Shown one piece after another: positions 1-6,654 of a DNA stretch of 8,350 bases. A model generated the notes under the pieces. The model was not told where the DNA came from. It saw only the letters and a program-made list of their open reading frames with translations, and ran no database searches. Source of the stretch: Thermodesulfobacteriota bacterium (GTDB taxonomy: Bacteria; Desulfobacterota; Dissulfuribacteria; Dissulfuribacterales; UBA3076); contig QNAY01000046.1 in assembly GCA_003645605.1 (NCBI GenBank), forward strand, positions 1 through 8,350, given 5' to 3'. The translations under genes were made by a program, and so were the position numbers. Position 1 is the stretch's first letter, and each line of letters starts with the position of its first letter.

Positions 1-15
1 AAAACCCCTCTTTTT

Positions 16-93
16 GTCATTTCGACCGTAGGGAGAAATCTTTAATGCCTGTATTTTCAGTACGATAAGATTTCTCGCTTTGCTCGAAATGAC
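16..93. repeat. Inverted-repeat element (MITE-like), 27-bp arms
   Basis: Two 27-nt arms, 16-42 and 67-93, are inverted copies of each other with 23 of 27 positions matching. The left arm begins GTCATTTCGACC and ends GAGAAATCTT; the right arm begins AAGATTTCTC and ends TCGAAATGAC. The 24-nt centre starts AATGCC and contains a 7-codon mini-frame (ATG at 45, TAA at 66-68). The left arm recurs at 8215-8241 (25 of 27 identical, followed by the same AATGCC), where it leads into a GIY-YIG gene. This suggests a short non-autonomous relative of that element. The hairpin could also act as a bidirectional transcription stop downstream of the acyl carrier protein gene. Repeats of this general sequence are common in intergenic DNA of several environmental bacterial phyla (general knowledge, not searched). 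Confidence 0.8.
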
Positions 94-109
94 AGTTTTA
101 GTTAGTTTT

Positions 110-122
110 CGTTCAGACACTA
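110..122 (+). repeat. Short motif CGTTCAGACACTA, echo of the 500-528 hairpin arm
   Basis: This 13-mer matches 518-530 (CGTTCAGGCACTA) at 12 of 13 positions. At 500-528 the motif forms one arm of a perfect hairpin; here it stands alone just beyond the right arm of the 16-93 inverted repeat, preceded by TTTT as at the other site. It may be the remnant half of a small dispersed repeat. The length is short, so chance similarity cannot be excluded. Confidence 0.35.
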
Positions 123-172
123 TTTAGTTAAAATTCAGTAAGTTCTCAATAAGTTAGGGTTTGCTTCACCTG

Positions 173-424
173 TCAACGATGATTATTCACAAAACGGGCA
201 AGGGCCTCCACAGAGGCGAAGGCCACCTTTCCCTCGTCCATATCAGCTACTTGTACTCCAAAGCGCTTTTGCAGCAGGACCACAAGCTCTACGGCGTCCA
301 AGGAGTCCAGTCCAAGGCCTTCTTCGAACAATGATGCCTTGTCGTCGATGTCTTCAGGTTTGACGTCCGGCAGATTAAGGTCTTGAACAATCATCTCTTT
401 CAGTTGTTGTTTCAACTGGTCCAT
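173..424 (-). CDS. Acyl carrier protein
   Basis: An 83-residue acyl carrier protein, close to the usual 75-85. The phosphopantetheine attachment motif GLDSLDAVEL is intact, with Ser41 as the predicted 4'-phosphopantetheine site. Preceding acidic residues (PEDIDD, FEEGLGLD) and the helix after the motif (ELVVLLQKRFGV) fit the four-helix fold. It would act in the cytoplasm, holding acyl or ketide intermediates as thioesters. The ATG at 424 has GGAG 10 nt upstream. It is the last gene of the leftward block, separated from the LpxL-like acyltransferase gene by 107 bp with a hairpin, so its expression could differ from that of the upstream genes. Neighbours (ketoacyl-synthase-like protein, two acyltransferases) suggest a dedicated pathway ACP rather than housekeeping AcpP, which normally lies beside fabD, fabG and fabF. 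That specialised role is inference; the family call is firm. Confidence 0.95.
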   Translation of the reverse strand: MDQLKQQLKEMIVQDLNLPDVKPEDIDDKASLFEEGLGLDSLDAVELVVLLQKRFGVQVADMDEGKVAFASVEALARFVNNHR

Positions 425-475
425 ATATTTGCAGCTCCATTTTGGGGTAGATGCCTTATAGGTTACTTCTTTTTA

Positions 476-494
476 ATTCAAAATTCAAAATTTA
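476..494. repeat. AT-rich tandem ATTCAAA units
   Basis: Two perfect copies of ATTCAAA (476-489) are followed by a partial third (ATTTA). They lie between the ACP gene and the hairpin at 500-528. Read leftward they form the A/T-rich tract just after the hairpin. No function can be assigned beyond possibly helping RNA release. Confidence 0.45.
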
Positions 495-499
495 TAATT

Positions 500-528
500 G
501 TGCCTGAACGGTCTTTCCGTTCAGGCAC
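500..528 (-). terminator. Perfect 12-bp hairpin: intra-operon terminator, attenuator or repeat
   Basis: GTGCCTGAACGG (500-511) and CCGTTCAGGCAC (517-528) are perfect inverted complements around a 5-nt loop. In the leftward transcript the hairpin starts 3 nt after the acyltransferase stop codon, and the following RNA is A/U-rich (AAUUAUAAAUUUUG) without a clean U-run. That is weak for a textbook Rho-independent terminator. It could partly terminate transcription and lower ACP expression, stabilise the upstream 3' end, or be an insertion of a small palindromic repeat, since one arm recurs at 110-122. The hairpin is seen directly; its role is inferred. Confidence 0.45.
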
Positions 529-531
529 TAC

Positions 532-1440
532 CTACTGGTTCCAGAAATCATAAAAATTATACCACTGGTACGGAAATTTGGTAACGTAGGCCTCAAGCGC
601 CTTGCTGAAACGGCCGGTCCAGGCCGTCAAGTCCGACTTGCGGTGTTCTCGGTCACTGTATGACGGATGAAACACGTCCCATACTCGAAGATTATAGCTT
701 TGCCTGCTGGTCTTGGCTGCAAGGAGAACTGCTATGGGGGCCCCTGTAGCGGCTGCCAGCCTGTAAACACCTGCAGGAAATCGTACCTGAGAGTCAAGGA
801 ACTTGACAGTGGCGCTAGGGCCTCCTGCCAGACGATCTCCCATGATAGTCACGACTTCGCCTCTCTGTAAAGCCGCCGTGGCCTCAACCACACCTCCGAG
901 AAAGCCGTCGGTCTTGATGATCCGGAACGGACATGACTCGCTCCGCAGATCGAAATAGTGTTTTGCCACGACCTCTTCCTCATAATGCATCAAGGCGTGT
1001 ACCGGTACGGGCAGATCATTGAGATGGGCCAAGGCAACCTGCCAATTCCCGACATGCGCTGTGAGAAGTACCAGGCCTTTTCTCTGCTCTATGAGTCCTA
1101 AGATAGTGTCCCACCCATCGAAGCCGCCATGTAGCCGGGCAAATCTATTGAGGCCCAGCCAGGCCCTGTCCACCAGGATCTGGCCAAATGAATGGACTAT
1201 TCTAAAGGTATCCCGCCGGCGTTCTATTAGGTTGTGTTTAGGGAAACGTCTCCTGAGATAGGGAGACATCAACTGGTGAATTCGGCGGCCGACAATGACA
1301 TAAATCAAAACCACAGGAATCAGTAAAGCATAAGCCCCCGGCTGACCGGCTATTCGAAGGATGATGTAAAAAATACCATGGCCAAGGGCCTCCAACCTTT
1401 TCAGGACAGCCTTTTGAAAACGAGGATCTACGTATCGCAC
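532..1440 (-). CDS. LpxL/HtrB-like lysophospholipid acyltransferase family protein
   Basis: A 302-residue protein of the lipid A acyltransferase (Lip_A_acyltrans) family, which transfers acyl chains from acyl-ACP at the inner membrane. Family marks: a hydrophobic N-terminal segment (about 22-50), the active-site block LLTAHVGNWQ with His129, MGDRLAGG (200-207), FPAGVYRLA (221-229) and a C-terminal YQWYNFYDFW (291-300). The usual HX4D/E motif here reads H-VGNW-Q, so the acidic partner is replaced by Gln134; the chemistry may be altered or the protein may not be a typical LpxL. I chose the GTG at 1440: AGGGGGG lies 7 nt upstream, the length fits the family, and overlap with the upstream gene is only 13 nt. 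The frame stays open to an ATG at 1542, but that adds a Cys/Pro-rich, non-family N-terminus. The ACP gene downstream is a plausible donor. The target is unknown; a free-standing or GT2-linked acyltransferase of this type is common in aryl-polyene-like clusters. Confidence 0.85.
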   Translation of the reverse strand: MRYVDPRFQKAVLKRLEALGHGIFYIILRIAGQPGAYALLIPVVLIYVIVGRRIHQLMSPYLRRRFPKHNLIERRRDTFRIVHSFGQILVDRAWLGLNRFARLHGGFDGWDTILGLIEQRKGLVLLTAHVGNWQVALAHLNDLPVPVHALMHYEEEVVAKHYFDLRSESCPFRIIKTDGFLGGVVEATAALQRGEVVTIMGDRLAGGPSATVKFLDSQVRFPAGVYRLAAATGAPIAVLLAAKTSRQSYNLRVWDVFHPSYSDREHRKSDLTAWTGRFSKALEAYVTKFPYQWYNFYDFWNQ

Positions 1441-2609
1441 TCCGTAGCCCCCCTGGTCCGCAACCAGCGGACAACAAAGTAAGTGGCAAGGCCCCCCGCA
1501 AGGCCGAGCAACGGCCCGACGATAAGAGAGCCCAGGAGCCATTCCATCAACCTTTGATGGAACTGGTAGACCGTGGTATCTAATGACAGTTCCAGCAGAA
1601 GGTGACCGTTCCGCATGAAGTAGCCTGTCTCAATACATATCACCGGGATTACAGGCGGGCAGCATAACTGGCTGGCCGCAACAGCAGCAGGTTTGTTAAG
1701 ATGTAGTCTGTGTGTAACATAAATTATGATAATGGTATGGCAGGCGATGAGGGGAAGGGCCCCAAGGAACAGACCCATCCATGCGGCGATTCCGAGCTGG
1801 GCCGGTGTACTATGCTCTTGGCAGAGATGTTTGAACAGTCGAAACGGGTGAAAAAGAGACATGTCCATAACTGACGGGGCCGTCCGGCCTGCAAGACGCC
1901 GGTGTGGCCAGGGATTCAGTGCCCTGAGAATCAGGCGCGTATGGAGTATGGTCAGGCGAAGGTTGTCTTTCCATTGGTGGAAATGAGATATACGTTTTCC
2001 TTCGCTGGGATAATGCACCCGGACAGGTGTGGAAAGGATAAGGATACCGGCCCATGCAGCCCGGACCAGGACTTCGACCTCAAAATCATAACGCCGGGCC
2101 CGGACTGGAAGATGGAGTAAAAATTCCACAGGATAAAGGCGCGAACCGCTTTGAGTGTCCGGCAGGTCCAGACCGCACTCGAGTCTCACCCAAAAATTTG
2201 AAAAGGCGCGGCCAAAAAGGCTGGCCTTGGGGGCTGTATCACGGGTCATCAATCTGGTCCCGACTACAATAGCCGGCCGGTCCTGTGCGGTTGCAGTCTC
2301 CACCAATCGTGCCGCGTCCTCAGGGTCCAGTTGTCCATCCGCATCCACAGTAATAATGGTATCGTAGCCCCATTGTTCGGCGAGCCCGGCCCCTGTGAGT
2401 ATGGCCGAGCCTTTGCCCTGATTGTGGGGAACACGGTGAAGCCTGCACGGGAGGTCTGTAATCCCGTCCGGTCCCCTGTCCGTGCTCCCGTCATCAACCA
2501 CGAGCACCGGCCAGCCCGCATTCAAGGCCCTTTTCACCACGGAACGCAGCGTTGGGCCGTGGTTATAAACAGGAATGACCAGAAGGGTGTGAAGAAGGCG
2601 AGGGTTCAT
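1428..2609 (-). CDS. Family 2 glycosyltransferase fused to DUF2062 membrane domain
   Basis: A 393-residue two-domain protein. Residues about 8-235 are a GT2 (GT-A fold) domain of the dolichyl-phosphate-mannose-synthase type: LLVIPVYNHG at 9-18, VVDDGS at 37-42, and D-A-D at 89-91 for metal and nucleotide-sugar binding. Residues about 250-385 match DUF2062: SLFHPFRLFKHL, then hydrophobic segments (about 272-300, 315-328, 358-380) that should anchor the enzyme in the inner membrane. It likely transfers a sugar from a nucleotide donor to a lipid or polyprenyl acceptor; donor and acceptor are unknown. The start is the ATG at 2609, whose ATGA overlaps the TGA of the radical SAM gene, a classic coupling signal. 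An in-frame ATG at 2642 would overlap that gene further and is less likely. The order GT2-DUF2062 then LpxL-like acyltransferase suggests that the two act on the same acceptor (inference). Confidence 0.9.
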   Translation of the reverse strand: MNPRLLHTLLVIPVYNHGPTLRSVVKRALNAGWPVLVVDDGSTDRGPDGITDLPCRLHRVPHNQGKGSAILTGAGLAEQWGYDTIITVDADGQLDPEDAARLVETATAQDRPAIVVGTRLMTRDTAPKASLFGRAFSNFWVRLECGLDLPDTQSGSRLYPVEFLLHLPVRARRYDFEVEVLVRAAWAGILILSTPVRVHYPSEGKRISHFHQWKDNLRLTILHTRLILRALNPWPHRRLAGRTAPSVMDMSLFHPFRLFKHLCQEHSTPAQLGIAAWMGLFLGALPLIACHTIIIIYVTHRLHLNKPAAVAASQLCCPPVIPVICIETGYFMRNGHLLLELSLDTTVYQFHQRLMEWLLGSLIVGPLLGLAGGLATYFVVRWLRTRGATECDT

Positions 2610-3949
2610 TTTGTGCGGGGTCTGCGGATCAACATGTCCCACATAGGGCCGACATGGCCCCGTTCATGCAGGTAACGGATTTTTTTGTCCATAATTGAAC
2701 AGGGATAGACTCGATCGATACGTCCGGCCCATGCAGTCTTGATTTGATGTTCCAATCTCTTACGTCGAATTTTGGGAGAAAAATAAAAAACCGGCTCCAG
2801 GAGCGGTTGGCCTGCATCCAGTGTACCTTCCCTCAGAATTCGCTCGTGGATAGGAGTACCGGGTAAGATGCGAATGCCTGTAAAGGCAAATACAACAGAC
2901 TCCTTCAGTCTTTCCAGATTGGCCAATCCCTCTAGTACCGTCTTGTCATCTTCGTCTGGGCCTCCGAATATAATGAAGTGGGCACAGGAAATGCCGAGTG
3001 CGGCGGCCAGGTCGTTGGTGGCTATGACTTCGTCAAAAGCAAACCCCTTGTTAAGGGCGCTGAGGGTCTGGTCTGCAGCGGCATCAGTACCCATTTCCAT
3101 GGCAACGAGCCCGGCTTGCTTGAGGAGTTTGAGCCCGTCTCTTGATACATTCTTAGGTCTGAAAAAGGCGCACCATGGTGTAGTGTTTCCGGATCGGATC
3201 AATGCCTCTGCCACCTGAAGACAATGGTCTTGCCCGTCATTGAAAACCGCATCAGTAAAAAAGATATAACGGGCACCCATATCCCTGGTAATGCGCATCA
3301 CGTCATCAACCACGGCCTCAGGGTCTCGAAATCGAAGACGATTTCCCTCAAGACCCGGATAGGAACAATAAGCGCACCTGTGCGGACACCCTCGCTTGGT
3401 CTGCACATTGAGCATGCCACCCAAGCCCAGGTAATAGTCTGCAATTGAAGAATCATACCGTACAGGTTGCCACGGTGCATCGGCTGGTTTGGCCCTGAAG
3501 ATGCGCTCATCTGGTGGAGCACCCCTTTCCAGACAATCTGCAAGCCATGGAAGTATTATCTCTCCCTCCCCTACCACGCCGTAGTCTGCCTGGAAAAGCT
3601 CTATGATGGCCTCCGGCATGATGGAAAAAGCCGGTCCGCCCACCACTACAGGAGCGCGGCAAAAACGGCGAATCAGGGCCATAGTCTCCTGGGCCTTGGG
3701 AATAAAATTGTCCGGTGCGGTGCTGTCAACTGTGTCGAGGTTGCGAATGGAGAGGCCAACCAGATCAGGTGGTGATATCGAAAGTCGACGGGCCAGGGCC
3801 TTGAGACCCCCATGGCCCAGCAGGTCGAACTGGTATGGCCGGTGGCCAGCGGCCTCTAAAGCCCCCGCAAGATGTGCAATGCCTAATGGATAGACCGGAT
3901 AAGGTGTGATCACCTGGTTGTCGGCAACCAAGAGACAATCAAGCCCCAC
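2606..3949 (-). CDS. B12-binding-domain radical SAM protein
   Basis: A 447-residue class B-type radical SAM protein: an N-terminal cobalamin-binding-like Rossmann domain (about 1-140), a radical SAM core (about 175-375) and a C-terminal extension. The [4Fe-4S] cluster motif is C-PHR-C-AY-C (Cys188, 192, 195), preceded by NVQTKRG. The N-terminal domain shows PVYPLGIAHLAGALEAAGH and the GVVGEGE loop typical of these proteins; a possible, imperfect cobalamin-ligand stretch is DLLGHGG (D-x3-H rather than D-x-H). Enzymes of this kind do SAM-dependent methylation of unactivated carbon or radical rearrangements, on small molecules, lipids or carrier-bound chains. Start: GTG at 3949 with AGGTGA 5 nt upstream; a GTG at 3958 adds three residues but has no ribosome site. 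It overlaps the upstream radical SAM gene by 11 nt and the glycosyltransferase by 4 nt. The substrate cannot be read from the sequence. Confidence 0.9.
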   Translation of the reverse strand: MGLDCLLVADNQVITPYPVYPLGIAHLAGALEAAGHRPYQFDLLGHGGLKALARRLSISPPDLVGLSIRNLDTVDSTAPDNFIPKAQETMALIRRFCRAPVVVGGPAFSIMPEAIIELFQADYGVVGEGEIILPWLADCLERGAPPDERIFRAKPADAPWQPVRYDSSIADYYLGLGGMLNVQTKRGCPHRCAYCSYPGLEGNRLRFRDPEAVVDDVMRITRDMGARYIFFTDAVFNDGQDHCLQVAEALIRSGNTTPWCAFFRPKNVSRDGLKLLKQAGLVAMEMGTDAAADQTLSALNKGFAFDEVIATNDLAAALGISCAHFIIFGGPDEDDKTVLEGLANLERLKESVVFAFTGIRILPGTPIHERILREGTLDAGQPLLEPVFYFSPKIRRKRLEHQIKTAWAGRIDRVYPCSIMDKKIRYLHERGHVGPMWDMLIRRPRTK

Positions 3950-5222
3950 GGACTTCACCTTTGGTACGGATACGTTTGCGGCGATCAGAGGAAAGGTTTA
4001 AGGATTCATAGGTGTTGTCTGCCAGCTCTTTTCGGATTACCTGTTGGAACAGACGGGCCATACGCAGGGACTGGGACATATCCTGGAAGAATGCCTTCCA
4101 TGCATAGTGATACATTTGCTGAAGCTTATCCGGGGTCATGTGCTTGGGCCGGAAGCAGACCTCGGCCGTGGTATAGCGTTTCCAGTCACGGTGGAGGATT
4201 CGATTATCCCGCTCGAACAGTGCAGTGATCGGAGTATGGGGAAAGGGGGTCAGGATGCTGAATTCCGCCATATCCACATTAATCTCCAGGAGAAAGTCCA
4301 CCAGGCGTTTAATATAGTCTTCGTCCTGGTTATCCGTACCCAGCAGGACCGCCGCCTCCACGCCAATGCCGTGATCATGCAGCCGCCGGACACGGTTACG
4401 AATTACATCTGAGGTGTCAAAGACCGCCTGGTACACATACCAGCATCCCGCATCTGCTGCTGCAGCGATTACATCCTCCTCGTCCAGGATGGGATGGCTG
4501 ATCCACTTTTTCTTTAAAGGCTTCAAGGCGGCAAAGAGATCCAGGACCCATTTCCGGTCCTGCGCCAGGGAATTGTCCACCAGGAACAATCGATTGTTGT
4601 CAATGTCATCAATTTCTTTCACTACGTTATTAATGGGGCGAGGGCGGAATTGCCTGCCTCCGAGATATGCTGTGGAACATGGAAAACAGTTAAACCTGCA
4701 TCCTCTGGATGCGTGGACCAAATCCACCATCCGTATACCCCGATACGTATAACGCTCCTGGTTGAGAATCTCCCGTCTGGCCGTATCTATGCTTTCAATC
4801 CGAGGATGGTCGAGGAAATAGTCATAGACCGGTTTCAGGCATCCCTTTTCCCAGTCGGCAAGGACTTTGGCAAGACGTCCATCTTCAACCTCTCCCAGAA
4901 AAAGACTGTCAACATGTTCAGCAACCTCTTCAGCATGAAGCATGGCGCTAATACCGCCGGCAATAACCCGGACACCTTTTTGCCGGTAGCTGGCAGCGAT
5001 CTCAAATCCTCTGGGCAATTGACTGGTCAGCATCATGGACAAAAGCACCAGATCTGTCCCGGCCTCCAGGTCCAGAGTATCCACATTTTCATCTATAAAA
5101 CATATATCGTACTCTTCCGGTATGCTGGCAGCCAGGCATACCGGCCCATGCGGGGGCAGATGAAACTCTGTCTGCTCCGGCAGTTTGGGCCAATGTGGAT
5201 AGATAAGGGTCAAATGCGGCAT
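3939..5222 (-). CDS. Second radical SAM protein with B12-binding-like N-terminus
   Basis: A 427-residue radical SAM protein, divergent from its downstream neighbour. The cluster motif is C-RFN-C-FP-C (Cys175, 179, 182) after LVHASRG. Residues 1-125 resemble a cobalamin-binding Rossmann domain (LTLIYPHWPKLP, FIDENVD, VRVIAGGISA, LFLGEVEDG), but no D-x-H-x-x-G signature is visible, so cobalamin binding is uncertain. Later core segments include ILTPFPHTPI (about 325-335), typical of the B12-radical SAM group. It would be a cytoplasmic, oxygen-sensitive enzyme doing methyl transfer or radical rearrangement. The ATG at 5222 overlaps the stop of the ketoacyl-synthase-like gene by 13 nt and the ribosome site is weak, pointing to translational coupling. 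Two different radical SAM genes side by side suggest two successive steps or a hetero-pair on one product (inference). Confidence 0.88.
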   Translation of the reverse strand: MPHLTLIYPHWPKLPEQTEFHLPPHGPVCLAASIPEEYDICFIDENVDTLDLEAGTDLVLLSMMLTSQLPRGFEIAASYRQKGVRVIAGGISAMLHAEEVAEHVDSLFLGEVEDGRLAKVLADWEKGCLKPVYDYFLDHPRIESIDTARREILNQERYTYRGIRMVDLVHASRGCRFNCFPCSTAYLGGRQFRPRPINNVVKEIDDIDNNRLFLVDNSLAQDRKWVLDLFAALKPLKKKWISHPILDEEDVIAAAADAGCWYVYQAVFDTSDVIRNRVRRLHDHGIGVEAAVLLGTDNQDEDYIKRLVDFLLEINVDMAEFSILTPFPHTPITALFERDNRILHRDWKRYTTAEVCFRPKHMTPDKLQQMYHYAWKAFFQDMSQSLRMARLFQQVIRKELADNTYESLNLSSDRRKRIRTKGEVRGA

Positions 5223-5731
5223 TGTTCGTTCACAATATGGAATCCCGCAACCGGTGCCTTTTCTTCAGCATAAGAAGGAGGAATATCCAGTCGGCCTGCC
5301 ACCATGGCAGAGATTTCCGGATGGTTGGATAACCAGAAAATAGCTTCTTGTTCGACTTTTTCCATAAGGTCATGCTCGGCAAAGATCGAGTAGACAGGAC
5401 CTGTCAGTCCAAAATGGCCGGCGGCTTCAGCAATCGCGATGTTTGGCAGGGTATAACTGAAAACGGTAGGGCTTGCCAGCTCCGGGCCTTGGCCCAGTGT
5501 TTCACAGAAGGCAAGGTCAGTTATTAATGATCCCCACCTGGTCACGGAAATAAGACCTACAATATTGACACTGTGTATCTTGTTAGTCTGCCTATCCAAG
5601 AGATCAGAGTCACGGAAAGCACGTCCCACCGCCACTACAGCCATACGGCTTAGCAGGTCCATACGCCCCCACCTGCGCGGGACACTCCCTATAATAGCCA
5701 AGATTTCTCTGTTTACTGGTTCAGAGTTCAC
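5210..5731 (-). CDS. Short beta-ketoacyl-synthase-like protein (Ketoacyl-synt_2 type), catalytic cysteine absent
   Basis: A 173-residue protein resembling only the N-terminal half of a ketoacyl synthase, as in the Ketoacyl-synt_2 family (chain-length-factor-like partners in aryl-polyene and related clusters). Marks: RWGRMDLLSRMAVVAVGRAF (20-39), the glycine loop ISVTRWGSLITD (61-72), and ASPTVFSYTLPNIAIAEAA (86-104) followed by FGLTGPVYSIFAEHD. Where condensing enzymes have the active cysteine after the GP motif (TACAS-like), this protein reads FAEHD, with no cysteine. The two catalytic histidines of the C-terminal half are also missing because that half is absent. It is probably a non-catalytic partner of a full synthase not in this window. 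The GTG at 5731 overlaps the lipoprotein gene by 11 nt; an internal ATG (residue 24) is the alternative, but residues 1-23 look family-like. The ribosome site is weak. Confidence 0.8.
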   Translation of the reverse strand: MNSEPVNREILAIIGSVPRRWGRMDLLSRMAVVAVGRAFRDSDLLDRQTNKIHSVNIVGLISVTRWGSLITDLAFCETLGQGPELASPTVFSYTLPNIAIAEAAGHFGLTGPVYSIFAEHDLMEKVEQEAIFWLSNHPEISAMVAGRLDIPPSYAEEKAPVAGFHIVNEQCRI

Positions 5732-6527
5732 AGTTCAGGGTTACCTTTTCCAACGCCTTTCTCAGACCTGATAATATGTCGGGCAGTTGCTCAACCATAA
5801 TTTGTGAAAAATTATATGCTATTATATGCTTGCCATCTATGCCCCTGGCCAGACCATATACATTGTGGTATTTGTCCTCCCTTGTTCCTGCTATTGTCCC
5901 TTTCCACAAAACCTCATTCGTGGTCATGGAACGTAGCCTCAGGTCCACTTCTAATTCCATATTATATGACACATAAGGAAGGCCGAATATACGGGTAACC
6001 CAGGCATATATTCCTGAGCCGTAGTAGTAACCTGTTTCTTGAACAAGACTGCGACGCAACACCCCCTCCAAACGATAATCTATGTGTCTGTAGGGATCTT
6101 CAGGCAGGAAGACTACCGTATGGCACAAGCCGGACTGACCTATTATATCAGCTATTGCCCGGGCAATGTTAAAATTAAAGGGCCTGGAGTTGAACGGAGA
6201 AAATGCCGTATAGATCTCAGGTATGTCGGAGCTGATTTCGATCCACAAAATGCCCGGTATGAAACCCATCCATTTCTTGTTGTCACTGCCACGGGTCTGG
6301 GGCCTGAGGTCCACAAAATTGTCAACTCCCAGAACGATCTGCAAAGGGGCCTTGGCAGTATCCGCATCGGAAGGCACCGGGACCATACTCTTGACAGACA
6401 TGTCGAGTTGTGAAGCCGCGCATCCTCCCAGCAAGAGACCGGTTGCAATTGTCAGAAACAAGTTAAGGCAGGAAACTGACGATCGGAGTTTAGACCAAAA
6501 ACGTTTCAATAAAAGTAGCAGATACAT
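5721..6527 (-). CDS. Predicted outer-membrane lipoprotein, unknown family
   Basis: A 268-residue protein with a lipoprotein signal peptide: a basic N-terminus (KRFWSKLR), a hydrophobic core (LNLFLTIATGLLL) and the lipobox LGGC with Cys36 as the lipidated residue. The next residues are AAS, with no Asp at +2, so Lol-dependent delivery to the outer membrane is expected in a Gram-negative. The mature part has beta-rich segments such as LQIVLGVDNFVDLRP, YRLEGVLRRS, and YNMELEVDLRLRS. These loosely recall auxiliary lipoproteins of ABC or MlaD/Pqi-type transport systems, but I do not recognise a family with confidence. The ATG at 6527 has AGGTG 5 nt upstream. It is the first gene of the leftward operon, next to the divergent control region, and its 3' end overlaps the ketoacyl-synthase-like gene by 11 nt. 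Possible role: moving the pathway product to, or holding it at, the outer membrane (inference). Confidence 0.8.
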   Translation of the reverse strand: MYLLLLLKRFWSKLRSSVSCLNLFLTIATGLLLGGCAASQLDMSVKSMVPVPSDADTAKAPLQIVLGVDNFVDLRPQTRGSDNKKWMGFIPGILWIEISSDIPEIYTAFSPFNSRPFNFNIARAIADIIGQSGLCHTVVFLPEDPYRHIDYRLEGVLRRSLVQETGYYYGSGIYAWVTRIFGLPYVSYNMELEVDLRLRSMTTNEVLWKGTIAGTREDKYHNVYGLARGIDGKHIIAYNFSQIMVEQLPDILSGLRKALEKVTLNCEL

Positions 6528-6612
6528 GGCTACACCTATATCATTTTACAAAGTCCAAGACAGCCACAGAAAATTGTTTATCGTTTAAAAATCCGCCCGC
6601 TAAAGTAAGTGT

Positions 6613-6641
6613 ACAATTGCAGGAATTGATAGTACTGTCAA
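6613..6641 (-). promoter_or_regulatory. Candidate sigma70-type promoter for the leftward operon
   Basis: On the minus strand, TTGACA (6641-6636) is a perfect -35 box. At 17-bp spacing the -10 position reads AATTGT (6618-6613), only 3 of 6 matches to TATAAT. It lies about 86 bp upstream of the lipoprotein ATG. No better leftward pair was seen in the region. Confidence 0.35.
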
Positions 6642-6654
6642 CGCAAACTATCAA
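6626..6654 (+). promoter_or_regulatory. Candidate promoter for the helix-turn-helix/BtrH-like gene pair
   Basis: TTGATA (6626-6631, 5 of 6) and TATCAA (6649-6654, 4 of 6) are 17 bp apart on the plus strand, about 67 bp upstream of the ATG at 6722. The box pair overlaps the leftward candidate -35, so the two promoters would compete or be co-regulated. Confidence 0.3.

Noticed and set aside
16..93. CRISPR or Rho-independent terminator as the main identity of the inverted repeat
   Set aside because: There is no repeat-spacer series, and the leftward transcript lacks a U-run after the hairpin; the second copy of the arm at 8215 favours a dispersed repeat.
667..870. Plus-strand open frame opposite the acyltransferase
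   Set aside because: Antisense shadow of a well-supported family member; no motif or convincing ribosome site.
1441..1542. Extended N-terminus of the acyltransferase from ATG 1542
   Set aside because: It adds 34 residues rich in Cys, Pro and Arg that do not resemble the family and overlaps the glycosyltransferase by 115 nt; GTG 1440 has a good ribosome site.
4650..5273. 207-codon open frame on the plus strand
   Set aside because: It lies entirely opposite the second radical SAM gene and the end of the ketoacyl-synthase-like gene, has no recognisable motifs, and mirrors their codon pattern.
5210..5731. Ketoacyl-synthase gene as a frameshifted pseudogene
   Set aside because: No C-terminal synthase motifs appear in other frames downstream; the next gene starts on its stop, and short chain-length-factor-like forms exist as a family.
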